From contig DAOMOP010000003.1 of assembly GCA_035444405.1 (NCBI GenBank), forward strand, positions 1 through 64,000: a stretch of DNA of 64,000 bases, in the 5' to 3' direction. Numbering within the stretch: position 1 is the first letter of the stretch; each line of letters starts with the position of its first letter. Positions 8,435 through 17,275 of this stretch are shown one piece after another. The DNA comes from DAOMOP01 sp035444405 (lineage in GTDB: Bacteria > Pseudomonadota > Gammaproteobacteria > Burkholderiales > Rhodocyclaceae). The notes below the pieces were generated by a model. The model made no database searches. It was not told the origin of the DNA and worked only from the letters and a program-made list of their open reading frames with translations. The position numbers and the translations under genes are program-made.

Positions 8435-8931
8435 GCCACAGCGAGCTGGCGCCGGTCCACCCGTCGTGGCCGGAGCGCGCGCTGGCGTGGCTCGGCATGG
8501 CCGCGGTGGGCCTGCTGTGCGTGCTGGTCGCCGTCGGAGTGATCTCGCGCCTCGTCGGCCGTCCGCTGATCCCCGACAACGTGTTGCTGGTGCAGGAGAT
8601 GATGGTGGCGGTGATACTGTTCCCGCTCGCACTCGTCACCGCGCAGCGCGAACACATCGCGGTGACGGTTTTCACACGACATGCCGGCAAGCGCATGCAG
8701 CACGCATTGTCGGTACTGGGTCACCTCGTCGGACTGCTGTTCGCCGGCACCTTGTTGTGGGCGAGCGTGCGGCTGCTTCGGCGCTCGCTCGCGACCGCCG
8801 AGTACTACTACGGCGTGCTCGATATCCCTGTCTGGGTCGGACATGCGGTGTTCGCGGTCGGGGCCGGCGCATTCGTGCTGCGCCTCGTGGCGATGCTGCT
8901 GACCGACCTGGCCGGAGCGCTGCGCCGTTAG
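8422..8931 (+). CDS. dctQ: TRAP transporter small permease subunit, DctQ family
   Basis: Four-helix small membrane subunit of the TRAP transporter (169 residues). Four hydrophobic segments are visible: WLGMAAVGLLCVLVAVGVIS, MMVAVILFPLALVTA, LGHLVGLLFAGTLLWASVRL and VWVGHAVFAVGAGAFVLRLV. The family-typical QREHIAVTVF follows the second. GTG at 8422 is used as the start; it lies inside the end of dctP (stop at 8434), so the two are coupled. Confidence 0.88.
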   Translation: MDPLSHSELAPVHPSWPERALAWLGMAAVGLLCVLVAVGVISRLVGRPLIPDNVLLVQEMMVAVILFPLALVTAQREHIAVTVFTRHAGKRMQHALSVLGHLVGLLFAGTLLWASVRLLRRSLATAEYYYGVLDIPVWVGHAVFAVGAGAFVLRLVAMLLTDLAGALRR

Positions 8932-8976
8932 CAGCGGCGACACTGAGCGGCGTTCGTTGCGGGAGGCCAGGCCCGG

Positions 8977-10320
8977 ATGGATCCCAACCTGCTTGTCGGT
9001 CTTGCGCTCACCGCCGTCCTCGTCCTGCTCGTCCTGCGCGTGCCGATCGCGTACGCACTGGGCGGAGTCGCGACCGCGGGTCTGTTCCTGTTCTTTGCAT
9101 GGCGCCCTGGCGCCGGGTTCGATCCCGATCGCGGCCTGACCCCTGCGCTGTCGGTGATCGGCACGACGGCCTTCAACTTCGTTCACCATTACCCGTTGAG
9201 CATGATTCCGCTGTTCATCGGACTCGGTCACGTCGCCTATCACGCGGGTATCACGACGGACTTGTACCAGTCGCTGCGCGTGTGGCTTGCACGCACCCCG
9301 GGCGGCCTCGCCATGGCCTCGATCATGGGCTGCGGCGGCTTCTCGGCGGTGTCCGGCTCGAGCGTGGCCTGCGCTGCGGCGATGGGGCGCATCACCGTGC
9401 CGGAGATGCTGCGCTACGGCTACGACGCGCGACTGGCCACGGCAGCGGTGGCTGCGGGCGGCACGCTCGGTTCGCTGGTGCCGCCGAGCCTGTTGTTCGT
9501 GATCTACGCGATCTTCACCGAGCAATCGGTCAAGTGGCTGTTTCTCGCCGGCATTCTTCCGGGGGTGCTGTCGTTGCTTGCCTACCTCGTGACGACCTGG
9601 GTGTGGGTGCGCCTGCGGCCCCAGGACGCGCCGATGCCCGACCAGATCTACACCCGCGCCGACCGCATGCGCGCGCTGGCCGGGCTGTGGCCGACACTGC
9701 TGTTGCTCGGGCTCATCATCGGGGGCATGTTCCTCGGCATCTTCACGCCGACCGAAGCGGCCGGCGTGAGCCTCGCGGTCGCGATCCTGATCGGCGCTGC
9801 GCGGCGCCGGCTGCGCCTCGCCGATCTGTACACCGCCTTCAGTGAAACCGCCCGGCAGACCGCGACGATCTTCATGATCGCGCTCGGCGCGAAGATCTTC
9901 GTGTCGTTCGCTGCGCTGACGCGCATCGCCCCGAACCTGCTCGACTGGGTTCAAGGCACCGGCGCTCCGATGCTCGTCGTGATCGCCGTACTGGTGCTGC
10001 TGTACATCGTCCTCGGCATGTTTCTCGACTCGATCGGGATTCTGGTGCTGACCCTGCCGTTCGTCGTACCGATCGTCGATGGCTACGGCCTCGATCTGAT
10101 CTGGTTCGGCGTGGTCGTGATCAAGCTGCTCGAGATCGGCCTGATCACCCCTCCGGTGGGCCTGAACGTGTTCGTCATCAAGTCGGTCGCGCCCCGCGAG
10201 GTGAGCCTGGAGCACATCTTCCGCGGCATCGGCTGGTTCCTGATCCTCGACTTCTGCGTGCTGCTCGCGATCCTGCTGTTCCCGCCGCTGTCGCTGCTGA
10301 TCCCGACTGCCGCCGGCTAG
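8977..10320 (+). CDS. dctM: TRAP transporter large permease subunit, DctM family
   Basis: Large transport subunit (447 residues, about 12 hydrophobic segments) that couples substrate uptake to a cation gradient. DctM landmarks: IGLGHVAYHAGITTDLYQSL, the glycine/serine hinge MGCGGFSAVSGSSVACAAAM, GGTLGSLVPPSLLFVIYA, FTPTEAAGVSL and the C-terminal GLITPPVGLNVFVI. GGGAGG lies about 12 nt before the ATG, 45 nt after dctQ. It ends the operon; a perfect dyad GGCGCTAGCGCC (10320-10331) spans the junction with the convergent DUF1992 gene but has no T-run. Confidence 0.93.
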   Translation: MDPNLLVGLALTAVLVLLVLRVPIAYALGGVATAGLFLFFAWRPGAGFDPDRGLTPALSVIGTTAFNFVHHYPLSMIPLFIGLGHVAYHAGITTDLYQSLRVWLARTPGGLAMASIMGCGGFSAVSGSSVACAAAMGRITVPEMLRYGYDARLATAAVAAGGTLGSLVPPSLLFVIYAIFTEQSVKWLFLAGILPGVLSLLAYLVTTWVWVRLRPQDAPMPDQIYTRADRMRALAGLWPTLLLLGLIIGGMFLGIFTPTEAAGVSLAVAILIGAARRRLRLADLYTAFSETARQTATIFMIALGAKIFVSFAALTRIAPNLLDWVQGTGAPMLVVIAVLVLLYIVLGMFLDSIGILVLTLPFVVPIVDGYGLDLIWFGVVVIKLLEIGLITPPVGLNVFVIKSVAPREVSLEHIFRGIGWFLILDFCVLLAILLFPPLSLLIPTAAG

Positions 10321-10323
10321 GCG

Positions 10324-10638
10324 CTAGCGCCGCCGCATTTCGCCCAACTCGACGATCAGCACCGCGATGCGCCGGCGCAGCCGTGCGCGCTGCTCGGGCG
10401 CGGCGTCACGCGCCGCAGCGAGCTCGGCGCGCAGCGCCGCGAGCTCGCGGCGCAGGCCGATCTCGGGCGGCGCGATGCCGGCATTGGCGAGGATGCGGTT
10501 GACCATGCGCTGCTCGCCCGACACGAACGGCTCGTCGGCGAGATCGAGCGGCCGCCCCGCGCCGGGCAGGTCGTCGAGCTCGCCGCGCCGGATCGCGTCG
10601 GCGATGCGCTGTTCGGCGAGGATTTCGAAGATCGACAT
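10324..10638 (-). CDS. DUF1992 (DnaJ-homologue C28-like) small protein
   Basis: A 104-residue protein with the DUF1992 signature: SIFEILAEQRIADAIRRGEL, then DDLPGAGRPLDLAD. The second half is a charged Ala/Arg/Glu helix, probably coiled coil (RRELAALRAELAAARDAAPE). The family is common in proteobacteria and linked by sequence to DnaJ C28; no biochemical role is established. ATG 10638 was chosen because homology begins there, though the frame is open further upstream and the ribosome-binding site is weak. Convergent with dctM, divergent from the TauE/SafE gene. Confidence 0.82.
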   Translation of the reverse strand: MSIFEILAEQRIADAIRRGELDDLPGAGRPLDLADEPFVSGEQRMVNRILANAGIAPPEIGLRRELAALRAELAAARDAAPEQRARLRRRIAVLIVELGEMRRR

Positions 10639-10736
10639 GGCTGCGCATCCGCATCGCGCGTCATCGAGCGCGTACACTACACCGTTCGGCACGCCGAGCG
10701 CGGCTACCCCGACCCCGCCATTCGCCAACAACAACA

Positions 10737-11522
10737 ATGACCGACCTCCTCTGGTACCAGTACGTGCTGATCGGCCTGATCTTCGTCTGGAGCGGCTTCG
10801 TGCGCTCCGGGCTCGGCTTCGGCGGCGCGGTGCTGGCGCTGCCCTTTCTGCTGCTGATCGTCGACGACCCGCTGGTGTTCCTGCCGCTGATCGCCGCGCA
10901 CCTGATGATCTTCTCGAGCTGGATCGCCTGGCGCGGCCACCGCGCCGCGCGCGCCGCCGCGCCGGGCGACGGCGCCACGACGGGCGGCAACATCGACTGG
11001 CGCTATCTCGCGCACGCGATGAAGATCATGATCGCGCCGAAGCTCGTCGGCGTGCTGGGCCTGCTCACGCTGCCCTCGCGCATCATGAGCACGATCATCT
11101 TCGTGATCGTGATCTGCTATGCGATCGGCTACGTGCTGAACAAGCCTTTCCGCAGCAACAGCAAGGGGCTCGACGTCGTGCTGCTGATGCTTGGCGGCTA
11201 CGTGAGCGGCACCTCGCTGATCGGCGCGCCGCTGATCGTCGCGGTGTTCGCGAGCAGGGTCGCGAAGCACCAGCTGCGCGACACGCTGTTCGTGCTGTGG
11301 TTCATCCTGGTGCTGATCAAGATGGTGTCGTTCGTGATCGCCGGCGTCGACCTGCAGCTCGTCCACCACCTGTGGCTGCTGCCGTGCGCATTCGTCGGCC
11401 ACCTCGTCGGCGAGCGCTTCCACCGCCACATCGTCACCGCCGAGACGCCGCTGTTCTTCCGCGTGCTCGGCGTCGTGCTGATCGCGGTCAGCGTGATCGG
11501 CATCTTCTGGCCGCCGACCTGA
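10737..11522 (+). CDS. TauE/SafE family membrane exporter
   Basis: A 261-residue polytopic inner-membrane protein of the sulfite/organosulfonate exporter family. It opens with FVWSGFVRSGLGFGGAVLAL, the glycine-rich first repeat, and has a matching second repeat (LMLGGYVSGTSLIGAPLIVA); the paired inverted repeats are characteristic. About seven or eight hydrophobic segments. The true substrate is unknown, since the family spans sulfite, sulfoacetate and other anions. No clear Shine-Dalgarno precedes the ATG (CAACAACAACA lies in front), so the transcript may be leaderless-like or the start may differ. Confidence 0.85.
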   Translation: MTDLLWYQYVLIGLIFVWSGFVRSGLGFGGAVLALPFLLLIVDDPLVFLPLIAAHLMIFSSWIAWRGHRAARAAAPGDGATTGGNIDWRYLAHAMKIMIAPKLVGVLGLLTLPSRIMSTIIFVIVICYAIGYVLNKPFRSNSKGLDVVLLMLGGYVSGTSLIGAPLIVAVFASRVAKHQLRDTLFVLWFILVLIKMVSFVIAGVDLQLVHHLWLLPCAFVGHLVGERFHRHIVTAETPLFFRVLGVVLIAVSVIGIFWPPT

Positions 11523-11597
11523 GCACGAAGAACGGGCCGCAGGCACGCAAAACAGGTACATTCGCATATTCGGAATCTTGACTGGCGAACTCACCCG

Positions 11598-12779
11598 ATG
11601 AAGAAGAACCTCTGGCTGCTGGCGATCGCGCAGGGCCTGTTCCTGACCAACAACGTGGTCTTCATCGCCATCAACGGCCTGGTCGGGCTGAGCCTCGCGC
11701 CGGCCAGCTGGATGGCGACGCTGCCGGTGATGGGTTACGTGGTCGGCGGCGCGCTGTCGACCGGCCTGGTGGCGCGCAGCCAGCAGCGCTGGGGGCGCAA
11801 GGTGTCGTTCCAGCTCGGCCTGCTGGTGGCCGTCGCGACCGTGCTCGTGTGCGCGTTCGCGCTCCACGTGCAGAGCTTCTGGCTGCTCGTGGCCGGCACC
11901 GTCGCGGCCGGCTACTACAGCGCCAACGGCCAGCTCTACCGCTTTGCCGCCGGCGAGCTGGCGACGCCGTCGTTCCGCGAGAAGGCGGTGTCGCTGGTGC
12001 TGGCGGGCGGGCTGATCGGTGCGGTGATCGGCCCGAACCTCGCCAATCTGACGCGCGACACGCTGACGATGCCGTTCCTCGGCTCGTACCTCGCGCTGGC
12101 GCTCGTCGCACTGGTGTCGATGGCGGTGATGGCGGCGATCCGCTTTCCGCCCGAGCCGGTGCGCACGGGCGGCGCCAGCGACGGCGGCCGCCCGCTCGCC
12201 GAGATCGTGCGCGAGCCGGTGTTCATCGTCGCCACCGCCGGCGCCGCACTCGGCTACGGCGTCATGAACCTGCTGATGGCGGCGACACCGCTGGCCATGG
12301 ACATCTGCGGCATGCCGTTCTCGGACGCCGCGCTGGTGCTCGAATGGCACGTCATCGGCATGTTCGCGCCGGGCTTCTTCACCGGGCACCTGATCAAGCG
12401 CTTCGGCGTGCTGCAGATCATGGGGGTGGGCGTGGCGCTCAACCTGGCCTGCATCGGGGTCGCGCTGTCGGGTCAGGACCTGCACCAGTTCCTGATCGGG
12501 CTGTTCCTGCTCGGCGTGGGCTGGAACTTCCTCTTCACCGGCAGCACCACGCTGGCCATGCAGGCCTACCGGCCCGAGGAGAAGGACAAGGCGCAGGCCG
12601 CGATCAACTTCGCGGTGTTCGCGACAATGGCGCTGGCCTCGTTCGCCTCCGGCGCGCTGGTGACGACGCAGGGCTGGACCGTGCTGAATGTCGGCTCGCT
12701 GGTGCCGGTGGCGCTGACCGGGGCGGCACTGCTGTGGCTCGCCGGGCGGCAGCGCGCCGAGTTGCGGCAGCTGTCGTGA
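11598..12779 (+). CDS. MFS transporter, 12 TM
   Basis: A 393-residue major facilitator superfamily permease. Between TM2 and TM3 is RSQQRWGRKVSFQLG, a relaxed form of the family's loop motif; further hydrophobic segments include LVAVATVLVCAFALHVQSFW, ALGYGVMNLLMAATPLAMDI and FLIGLFLLGVGWNFLFTGST. The helix-8/9 loop FFTGHLIKRFGVLQIMG is also MFS-like. No substrate can be assigned. It sits alone 75 bp after the TauE/SafE gene on the same strand and could be co-transcribed with it. Confidence 0.87.
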   Translation: MKKNLWLLAIAQGLFLTNNVVFIAINGLVGLSLAPASWMATLPVMGYVVGGALSTGLVARSQQRWGRKVSFQLGLLVAVATVLVCAFALHVQSFWLLVAGTVAAGYYSANGQLYRFAAGELATPSFREKAVSLVLAGGLIGAVIGPNLANLTRDTLTMPFLGSYLALALVALVSMAVMAAIRFPPEPVRTGGASDGGRPLAEIVREPVFIVATAGAALGYGVMNLLMAATPLAMDICGMPFSDAALVLEWHVIGMFAPGFFTGHLIKRFGVLQIMGVGVALNLACIGVALSGQDLHQFLIGLFLLGVGWNFLFTGSTTLAMQAYRPEEKDKAQAAINFAVFATMALASFASGALVTTQGWTVLNVGSLVPVALTGAALLWLAGRQRAELRQLS

Positions 12780-12908
12780 CGCACATGTCCGCTCGCCGCG
12801 AGCCGGGCGCGAGGTGCCGCGCACCGGTCGCTGCAGTCGTATCGTGGCCGCCGTGCTCGCATGTGTCGGATCCTCGAGGCTAGCCGCCACGGCGCAGGTG
12901 ATACCGGC

Positions 12909-13646
12909 TCACCTGGGAGTCACATTGAATAACAGCGCACCCTGTTCGTGGCCATCGTACCGCAAGTCCGGCCCGTAACTCGCCGAATAGAGCTGGATCA
13001 AGACGCTTCCGATGCGCAGGCCGCCGAGCTCGCGCGACATCCGTCGTGCCGAGAGCAATTCCTGCGGCGCATGAATCACCAGGCGGTCGTGTTCCAGGTC
13101 GAACTCGAATACGCGGATCACGCGCCACAATCCGTGGGGAACGGCATCGAAAACCTTGCGGTCGATGATCACGATGTCGCGGTCCGTGTCGCGGCCTCCC
13201 CATGAGCCGAGAGTGATCGAGGCCGTAAGCCCCGCCATCGAACACAGGATGACCGTATCGGCCCCTGCTCCCCCTTGCGCGCTGAACTCGGGGCCGACGT
13301 CGTACAGCAGCGCGATGTCGTCGCCATCGCCAAGATCCACCGCTTCCATCGTATCCTCGCCGGTGACTCGGACCAGGTCGTCGCCGGCGGTATACGAAAC
13401 CCACAGCGCCATTTCCGGCGACGGATCGATTGCCGCCGGAGCGACGAACGGCCCCTGCGCATCCTGCGGTGGGCAGCGAAGCCGGAGCCGTTCATCGAGC
13501 GAGCGCATGCCGTCCGGAGCGAACACGGCGGCCCTGTCGGCCAGCGCCGATCCCGCACCAATGCACCCGGCAATCAGGATGGCGGCTGCCGCCGTCCCCT
13601 CCAAAAGGCGCAGCCAATCAGCTAGCCTCGTCATCGGAGCGGTCAT
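12909..13646 (-). CDS. Exported single-module RTX-like protein (putative lipoprotein)
   Basis: A 245-residue exported protein of unknown function. The N-terminal hydrophobic stretch ends ILIAGC, a possible lipobox (Cys about 28), although cleavage after SALA is also possible. Residues about 85-215 form one copy of the module found three times in the neighbouring protein: YTAGDDLVRV, LGDGDDIALLYD, QGGAGADTVILCSMAG, DIVIIDRKVFDAVP and HDRLVIHAP. The GGAGAD and GDGDD turns resemble RTX calcium-binding repeats. ATG 13646 overlaps the stop of the upstream large gene (ATGA), so the pair is translationally coupled. An upstream extension of the frame is antisense-like overlap and was not used. Confidence 0.72.
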   Translation of the reverse strand: MTAPMTRLADWLRLLEGTAAAAILIAGCIGAGSALADRAAVFAPDGMRSLDERLRLRCPPQDAQGPFVAPAAIDPSPEMALWVSYTAGDDLVRVTGEDTMEAVDLGDGDDIALLYDVGPEFSAQGGAGADTVILCSMAGLTASITLGSWGGRDTDRDIVIIDRKVFDAVPHGLWRVIRVFEFDLEHDRLVIHAPQELLSARRMSRELGGLRIGSVLIQLYSASYGPDLRYDGHEQGALLFNVTPR

Positions 13647-16321
13647 TGGCGCTCTCCACGGACTATGACGATCGACGCAAAAACAAACGGGCGCTTGATC
13701 CACCCGAGATATGGATCGGCAATGCTGATCTCGACATCGCCGACCTTTATCACAGGCGCCTGCGTCCCCGTTTTCACACGGCTTTCGACCGACAGTCCGG
13801 CGGGAACTCGCAGCTCCAGCCGATCGAGCACTGACACGAAACCCTGTATCTCGATTCGGCGCCCGAACCCCGGAGGTACGTCCAGAAAGACGGGCGGCTC
13901 GATCACCACAAGATCGGGATCCAAATCCATGCCGAGGCTCAGGACGACCCTGACACCGCGCATCGAACACAGCACAATCGTGTCGGCACCGCCGTCGCCG
14001 AGAACGTTTACGCCATCGCCGGCATCGAGCAGATAAACCACATCATCGCCCCGCCCCGCCTTCACATAGGCGGAGTCCACCGTATCCTCTGCTGCAAACC
14101 GGATTAGATCGTCGCCGTGGCTGTAGAACGCCCAGTCGTCGTTATCCATCGACCCGCCGCGCCGAAAGATTTCCGAGACGTCGGTCAGTCGCTGCTTGAG
14201 ATTGATGGTTGCCTCAGGCTCTTGCATCGCGTCGCATCGATAAGGAAGCGTCGCAACGTCGGCCGCCACGCCATCAACGGTGCGCGCCTCGCTCCAACGC
14301 CAACCCGCCGTGGTTGCGGCCGCCCGCGTCTGACCTGCACGGGCGACTGCGGGACGCTCGAAACCGGCCGGCACGATAATGACGCTATCCCAATCGAAGG
14401 GCTCGTCGTTCTGCCAGTCGGCGATGTAAACCCTGACCTCGACGTTGCCGATCTTGATCAATGCGCTGCCGACCTGCTGATCGACAAAAGATACCTGCAT
14501 CCCTGCCGGCACGCGCAGTTCCAACCGGTCGTTGACATCGGCAAATCCGAAAACCTCCAAGCCGCGCCGATGCCCCTCGGGAACCCCCTCGAAGAAGGCT
14601 GAACCGATCACCAGCCGGTCGGCATCGATGTCTGCGCCGTGAGTGCCGCCAAGCTCCACGGATGCCGACAGACCGTCTTCGGCCGGCGAGCACAGCATGA
14701 TGATGTCCGCCCCGGCGCCGCCGCCGATCGCGGTTCCGGAGGTGACATCGTATGCGAACACCCTGTCAGCACCGGCCCCTGCGGCCACCGATTCGGCCGC
14801 CGGGCGACCAAGGTGCAGCACGATGTCGTCACCGTGGCCGTAACTGACATGCCGATAGTTGGCGATTCCGCTGGTCGGCACCGGTCTGGACGGCTCGGTA
14901 ATAGCGGACGGCTCGGGGCACGCCTCGAACCCCATGGCACTATCGGGTTCGTTGCCGGCAAGCGTCAGCGGGCGTGGACCGACAACCGCAATCTGCTCGG
15001 GCAACCCGTGATATGCGGGCGCCAATGGGGGCAGGTGCACACGGCGTCCATCGGTCGTTCTGATATCGACCGCACGCCGAATGGACTCGTCGAATGTCAT
15101 GATCGGCTGGCCCGCATGCAGCGTGACCGTTACTGCGCCAATCGTGATCGCGAGGCTAATCGGAGAGTCATCGTTGTTGAAGCTGACCTTGGCGCCGTCG
15201 GGCGCTCTCATCAGCACGCGATCATTGACCGCATTGAGTCCGAAAATCGCAATGTGTGAGGGATCAAGCGGCGGATCGGCGAACACTGCCTCATCGATAT
15301 ATACGGTATCGCCGGCAAGATCATGCGGCCCCACCTGAATCACGGTCGTGGCTTCGCCGATCGCGCAGACGATGAACGTATCGGCGCCGTTCTCGCCCCA
15401 GATCCGCGTTGCGATCGCAGGCCCATCCACATAGATGACATCGTCGCCAGCGCCGGTGAAGTGATTACCCGCCGAATCGGCCTTGCCGATTCGAACGACG
15501 TCGTCCGTGTCCGTATAGAGGTAAATGGCGCCTTCGGACCGACTGCCGGATGCCTCAGGAATGCTCGGCCGGGCAAAGGCATCGTCCGGCGGGCGATCGG
15601 TACAGGAGAATCGATGATGGGCACCGGACCATGCGTCGCCGGACGCCTCTGGCGCCGCCGAAGCAGCAGGCGCTTCAACGTGCGCCGCTGAGTCATCCCG
15701 GCTCACGCCCGGCTGCGGTGGGCGCGCCGGCATGTGCTCGCTGCCGCGGATGTCGCGTAAAGCAGCAAGGAGCGCGCCGTCGATGTCACCTGTCACAGCC
15801 ATGCCCACATCGCTCTGGAACGCGCTGATGGCTCGGCGCGTCCGGCGCCCCGCAACCCCGTCGACAGGACCCGCATCGTATCCCAGCTCATTCAGAAGCG
15901 CCTGCGCCTGGGCGACCCGTTCGCGCTCCGATCCGCTAGTGCCCCGTCCGGTATCCATCAGAGCATCGATGCGGAGTCTGAATGGCTCCGCATCGATGCT
16001 TCGCATCAACTGCCCTACCACCACCCGGTAGGCATCATGGGTCGCCGAGAAACTGTATCGGTCGTGAGCATCCACCAGCCCATCGATGGAGAAGATGACG
16101 TTCACGCCTTCGGTAACGACAATGGAAACACGCCTGCCATTCAAGCCCGTCACAACGAAGCAGACTACATCGTCCGGCGGGGCCAGGCCGGAGAGTTCCA
16201 CAACGTCCTGGCCCGCCGAAACCACGACGCGCCTGCAGTCTGACTGTGCCGACGCCGACTCCACGACGAACCAGGCCATGCAGACGGCGAGCAGGGAACC
16301 AATGACATGCATCTTCGCCAC
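13643..16321 (-). CDS. Exported peptidoglycan-binding protein with three RTX-like modules
   Basis: An 892-residue exported protein of unknown function. A signal peptide (residues 4-26, ending ESASAQ) is followed by a beta-rich region (27-125), a PG_binding_1 domain at about 133-190 (AQALLNELGYDAGPVDGVAG, then TRRAISAFQSDVGM), a Pro/Ala linker, and three copies of a module of about 135 residues at 268-402, 491-634 and 730-870. Each module starts with a Y..(G/T)DD(I/L/V) turn, has a GAGADIIMLCS or GDGGADTIVLCS core with an invariant Cys, then a V..F..VP segment and DRLELRVPAG. GTG 16321 was chosen because AGGAGG lies 4 nt upstream; ATG 16312 is the alternative. Likely a cell-wall-associated or secreted calcium-binding protein; an intramolecular or module-to-module Cys role is possible. 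Confidence 0.75.
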   Translation of the reverse strand: MAKMHVIGSLLAVCMAWFVVESASAQSDCRRVVVSAGQDVVELSGLAPPDDVVCFVVTGLNGRRVSIVVTEGVNVIFSIDGLVDAHDRYSFSATHDAYRVVVGQLMRSIDAEPFRLRIDALMDTGRGTSGSERERVAQAQALLNELGYDAGPVDGVAGRRTRRAISAFQSDVGMAVTGDIDGALLAALRDIRGSEHMPARPPQPGVSRDDSAAHVEAPAASAAPEASGDAWSGAHHRFSCTDRPPDDAFARPSIPEASGSRSEGAIYLYTDTDDVVRIGKADSAGNHFTGAGDDVIYVDGPAIATRIWGENGADTFIVCAIGEATTVIQVGPHDLAGDTVYIDEAVFADPPLDPSHIAIFGLNAVNDRVLMRAPDGAKVSFNNDDSPISLAITIGAVTVTLHAGQPIMTFDESIRRAVDIRTTDGRRVHLPPLAPAYHGLPEQIAVVGPRPLTLAGNEPDSAMGFEACPEPSAITEPSRPVPTSGIANYRHVSYGHGDDIVLHLGRPAAESVAAGAGADRVFAYDVTSGTAIGGGAGADIIMLCSPAEDGLSASVELGGTHGADIDADRLVIGSAFFEGVPEGHRRGLEVFGFADVNDRLELRVPAGMQVSFVDQQVGSALIKIGNVEVRVYIADWQNDEPFDWDSVIIVPAGFERPAVARAGQTRAAATTAGWRWSEARTVDGVAADVATLPYRCDAMQEPEATINLKQRLTDVSEIFRRGGSMDNDDWAFYSHGDDLIRFAAEDTVDSAYVKAGRGDDVVYLLDAGDGVNVLGDGGADTIVLCSMRGVRVVLSLGMDLDPDLVVIEPPVFLDVPPGFGRRIEIQGFVSVLDRLELRVPAGLSVESRVKTGTQAPVIKVGDVEISIADPYLGWIKRPFVFASIVIVRGERQ

Positions 16322-16714
16322 GTTTCCTCCTCTGCGCTGAGTGGCCAGCCGCCACGTGTGAAACTGGACTTGTCGATGGTGGCAGGCCCAATGCGCGCCG
16401 TATTTGCTCCACGCCCTTGTCCCACCCACGCGGTCCGGACTAATTGCGGCCGACGTGCGACTGCGAAATCGAGATTACGCAGGACTATTCGGGCTCGCTG
16501 CATATATGGTGCCAATCTCCCATGAATTTGAATTTCAAGAGTTTGCGCTGCGTGTGCGAAGCCAGTGCGCGCGAAGTGTAAAATCGCTCGACACGCCGCA
16601 GGTTGGAGCGCCGCCCAGTGGGCTGCCACCGACCACCACGGTAGAATCGCGGCGTTCGGTTTGCCGCGCAGGAGACAGGAGTTGGTGCAATCGGTTGGCG
16701 CCGGGACGGCATCC
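16322..16714. other. Non-coding stretch between the RTX-like operon and the PYGC protein
   Basis: About 390 bp without a convincing gene on either strand. The right half is unusually AT-rich for this window (CATATATGG and GAATTTGAATTTCAAG around 16500-16542) and probably holds the promoter of the minus-strand RTX-like operon; no convincing -35/-10 pair with standard spacing was found. Confidence 0.4.
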
Positions 16715-17275
16715 ATGACGGGCACGGCGCAGGTCCGCTGCAACGATTGCAGCTTCTACTACATCACTCACGACGCGGCGTTCCCGTACGGCTGCCGCGT
16801 CCTTGCGTTCAAGAGCAGGAACCTGCCCAGTCGCGACGTGCTCGCCGCTTCCGGGCAGCCATGCCGGCTCTTCGAGGCGCGGCAGCGGCAGACAGGATCA
16901 GAACTTTTCCGGCCGCAGCACCGCGACATCGGTGACGAACAGAATCATCGCGTAGTCGGCGTAGTAGTGCGCCTGCAGGTGGGCGGCGATGGCGTCGGCG
17001 GTTTTCTGATCGCACAGCACTTCGACGCGGATGTTGCTGCTGGTATCCCAGGCGGAGCTGCGCACGCCGCGGTGGCCTTTGCCGCGTGCATCGCTCACCG
17101 TATAACCGTGCGCGCCCAGGCGTTCGATGTCCTTGATGAGCACGCTTTCGAGGACGGCTTCGGTCACGATGGTGAGCAGTTTCCGTGTGTGACTGTTCAT
17201 CGCCTCAACCTCCGAAGAGCGCGTGGGCTCTCGTCGCAAGCGCGTGATAAAGCGGGATGCCAACCAGGACGTTGA
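16715..17275 (+). CDS. Small Cys-rich PYGC-motif protein with antisense read-through tail
   Basis: The first 60 or so residues match a conserved small proteobacterial protein of unknown function: VRCNDCSFYYITHDAAFPYG, then CRVLAFKSRNLPSRDVLAAS and GQPCRLFEA. The CNDC pair and two later Cys residues suggest a metal site. Proteins of this kind, as I recall them, are about 70 residues and end shortly after the last Cys. Here no stop occurs, and the frame continues to 17275 on the antisense strand of the PII gene, so roughly 120 C-terminal residues are probably read-through without function. ATG 16715 is used; in-frame GTG 16685, near a GGAG, is an alternative start. Confidence 0.6.
   Translation: MTGTAQVRCNDCSFYYITHDAAFPYGCRVLAFKSRNLPSRDVLAASGQPCRLFEARQRQTGSELFRPQHRDIGDEQNHRVVGVVVRLQVGGDGVGGFLIAQHFDADVAAGIPGGAAHAAVAFAACIAHRITVRAQAFDVLDEHAFEDGFGHDGEQFPCVTVHRLNLRRARGLSSQARDKAGCQPGR
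16898..17200 (-). CDS. sbtB: PII-like protein paired with SbtA (SbtB-like)
   Basis: A 100-residue trimeric PII-superfamily signalling protein. It starts NSHTRKLLTIVTEAVLESVL, shows the PII beta-alpha-beta pattern with GAHGYTVSDARGKGHRG before the T-loop region, and has IRVEVLCDQKTADAIAAHL in the second repeat. ATG 17200 follows GGAGG at 8 nt. It lies 4 bp downstream of sbtA on the same strand, the arrangement known from cyanobacterial SbtA/SbtB, where the PII partner binds adenine nucleotides and inhibits the bicarbonate carrier. The canonical uridylylated T-loop Tyr of GlnB/GlnK is not apparent, consistent with a non-nitrogen PII. Confidence 0.82.
   Translation of the reverse strand: MNSHTRKLLTIVTEAVLESVLIKDIERLGAHGYTVSDARGKGHRGVRSSAWDTSSNIRVEVLCDQKTADAIAAHLQAHYYADYAMILFVTDVAVLRPEKF

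Noticed and set aside
10320..10331. GGCGCTAGCGCC dyad as a terminator between dctM and the DUF1992 gene
   Set aside because: A perfect but short dyad with no T-run on either strand; noted in the dctM entry only.
10704..12890. A 728-codon minus-strand frame opposite the TauE and MFS genes
   Set aside because: Low-complexity His/Arg/Gln antisense translation; the plus strand shows two proper membrane proteins.
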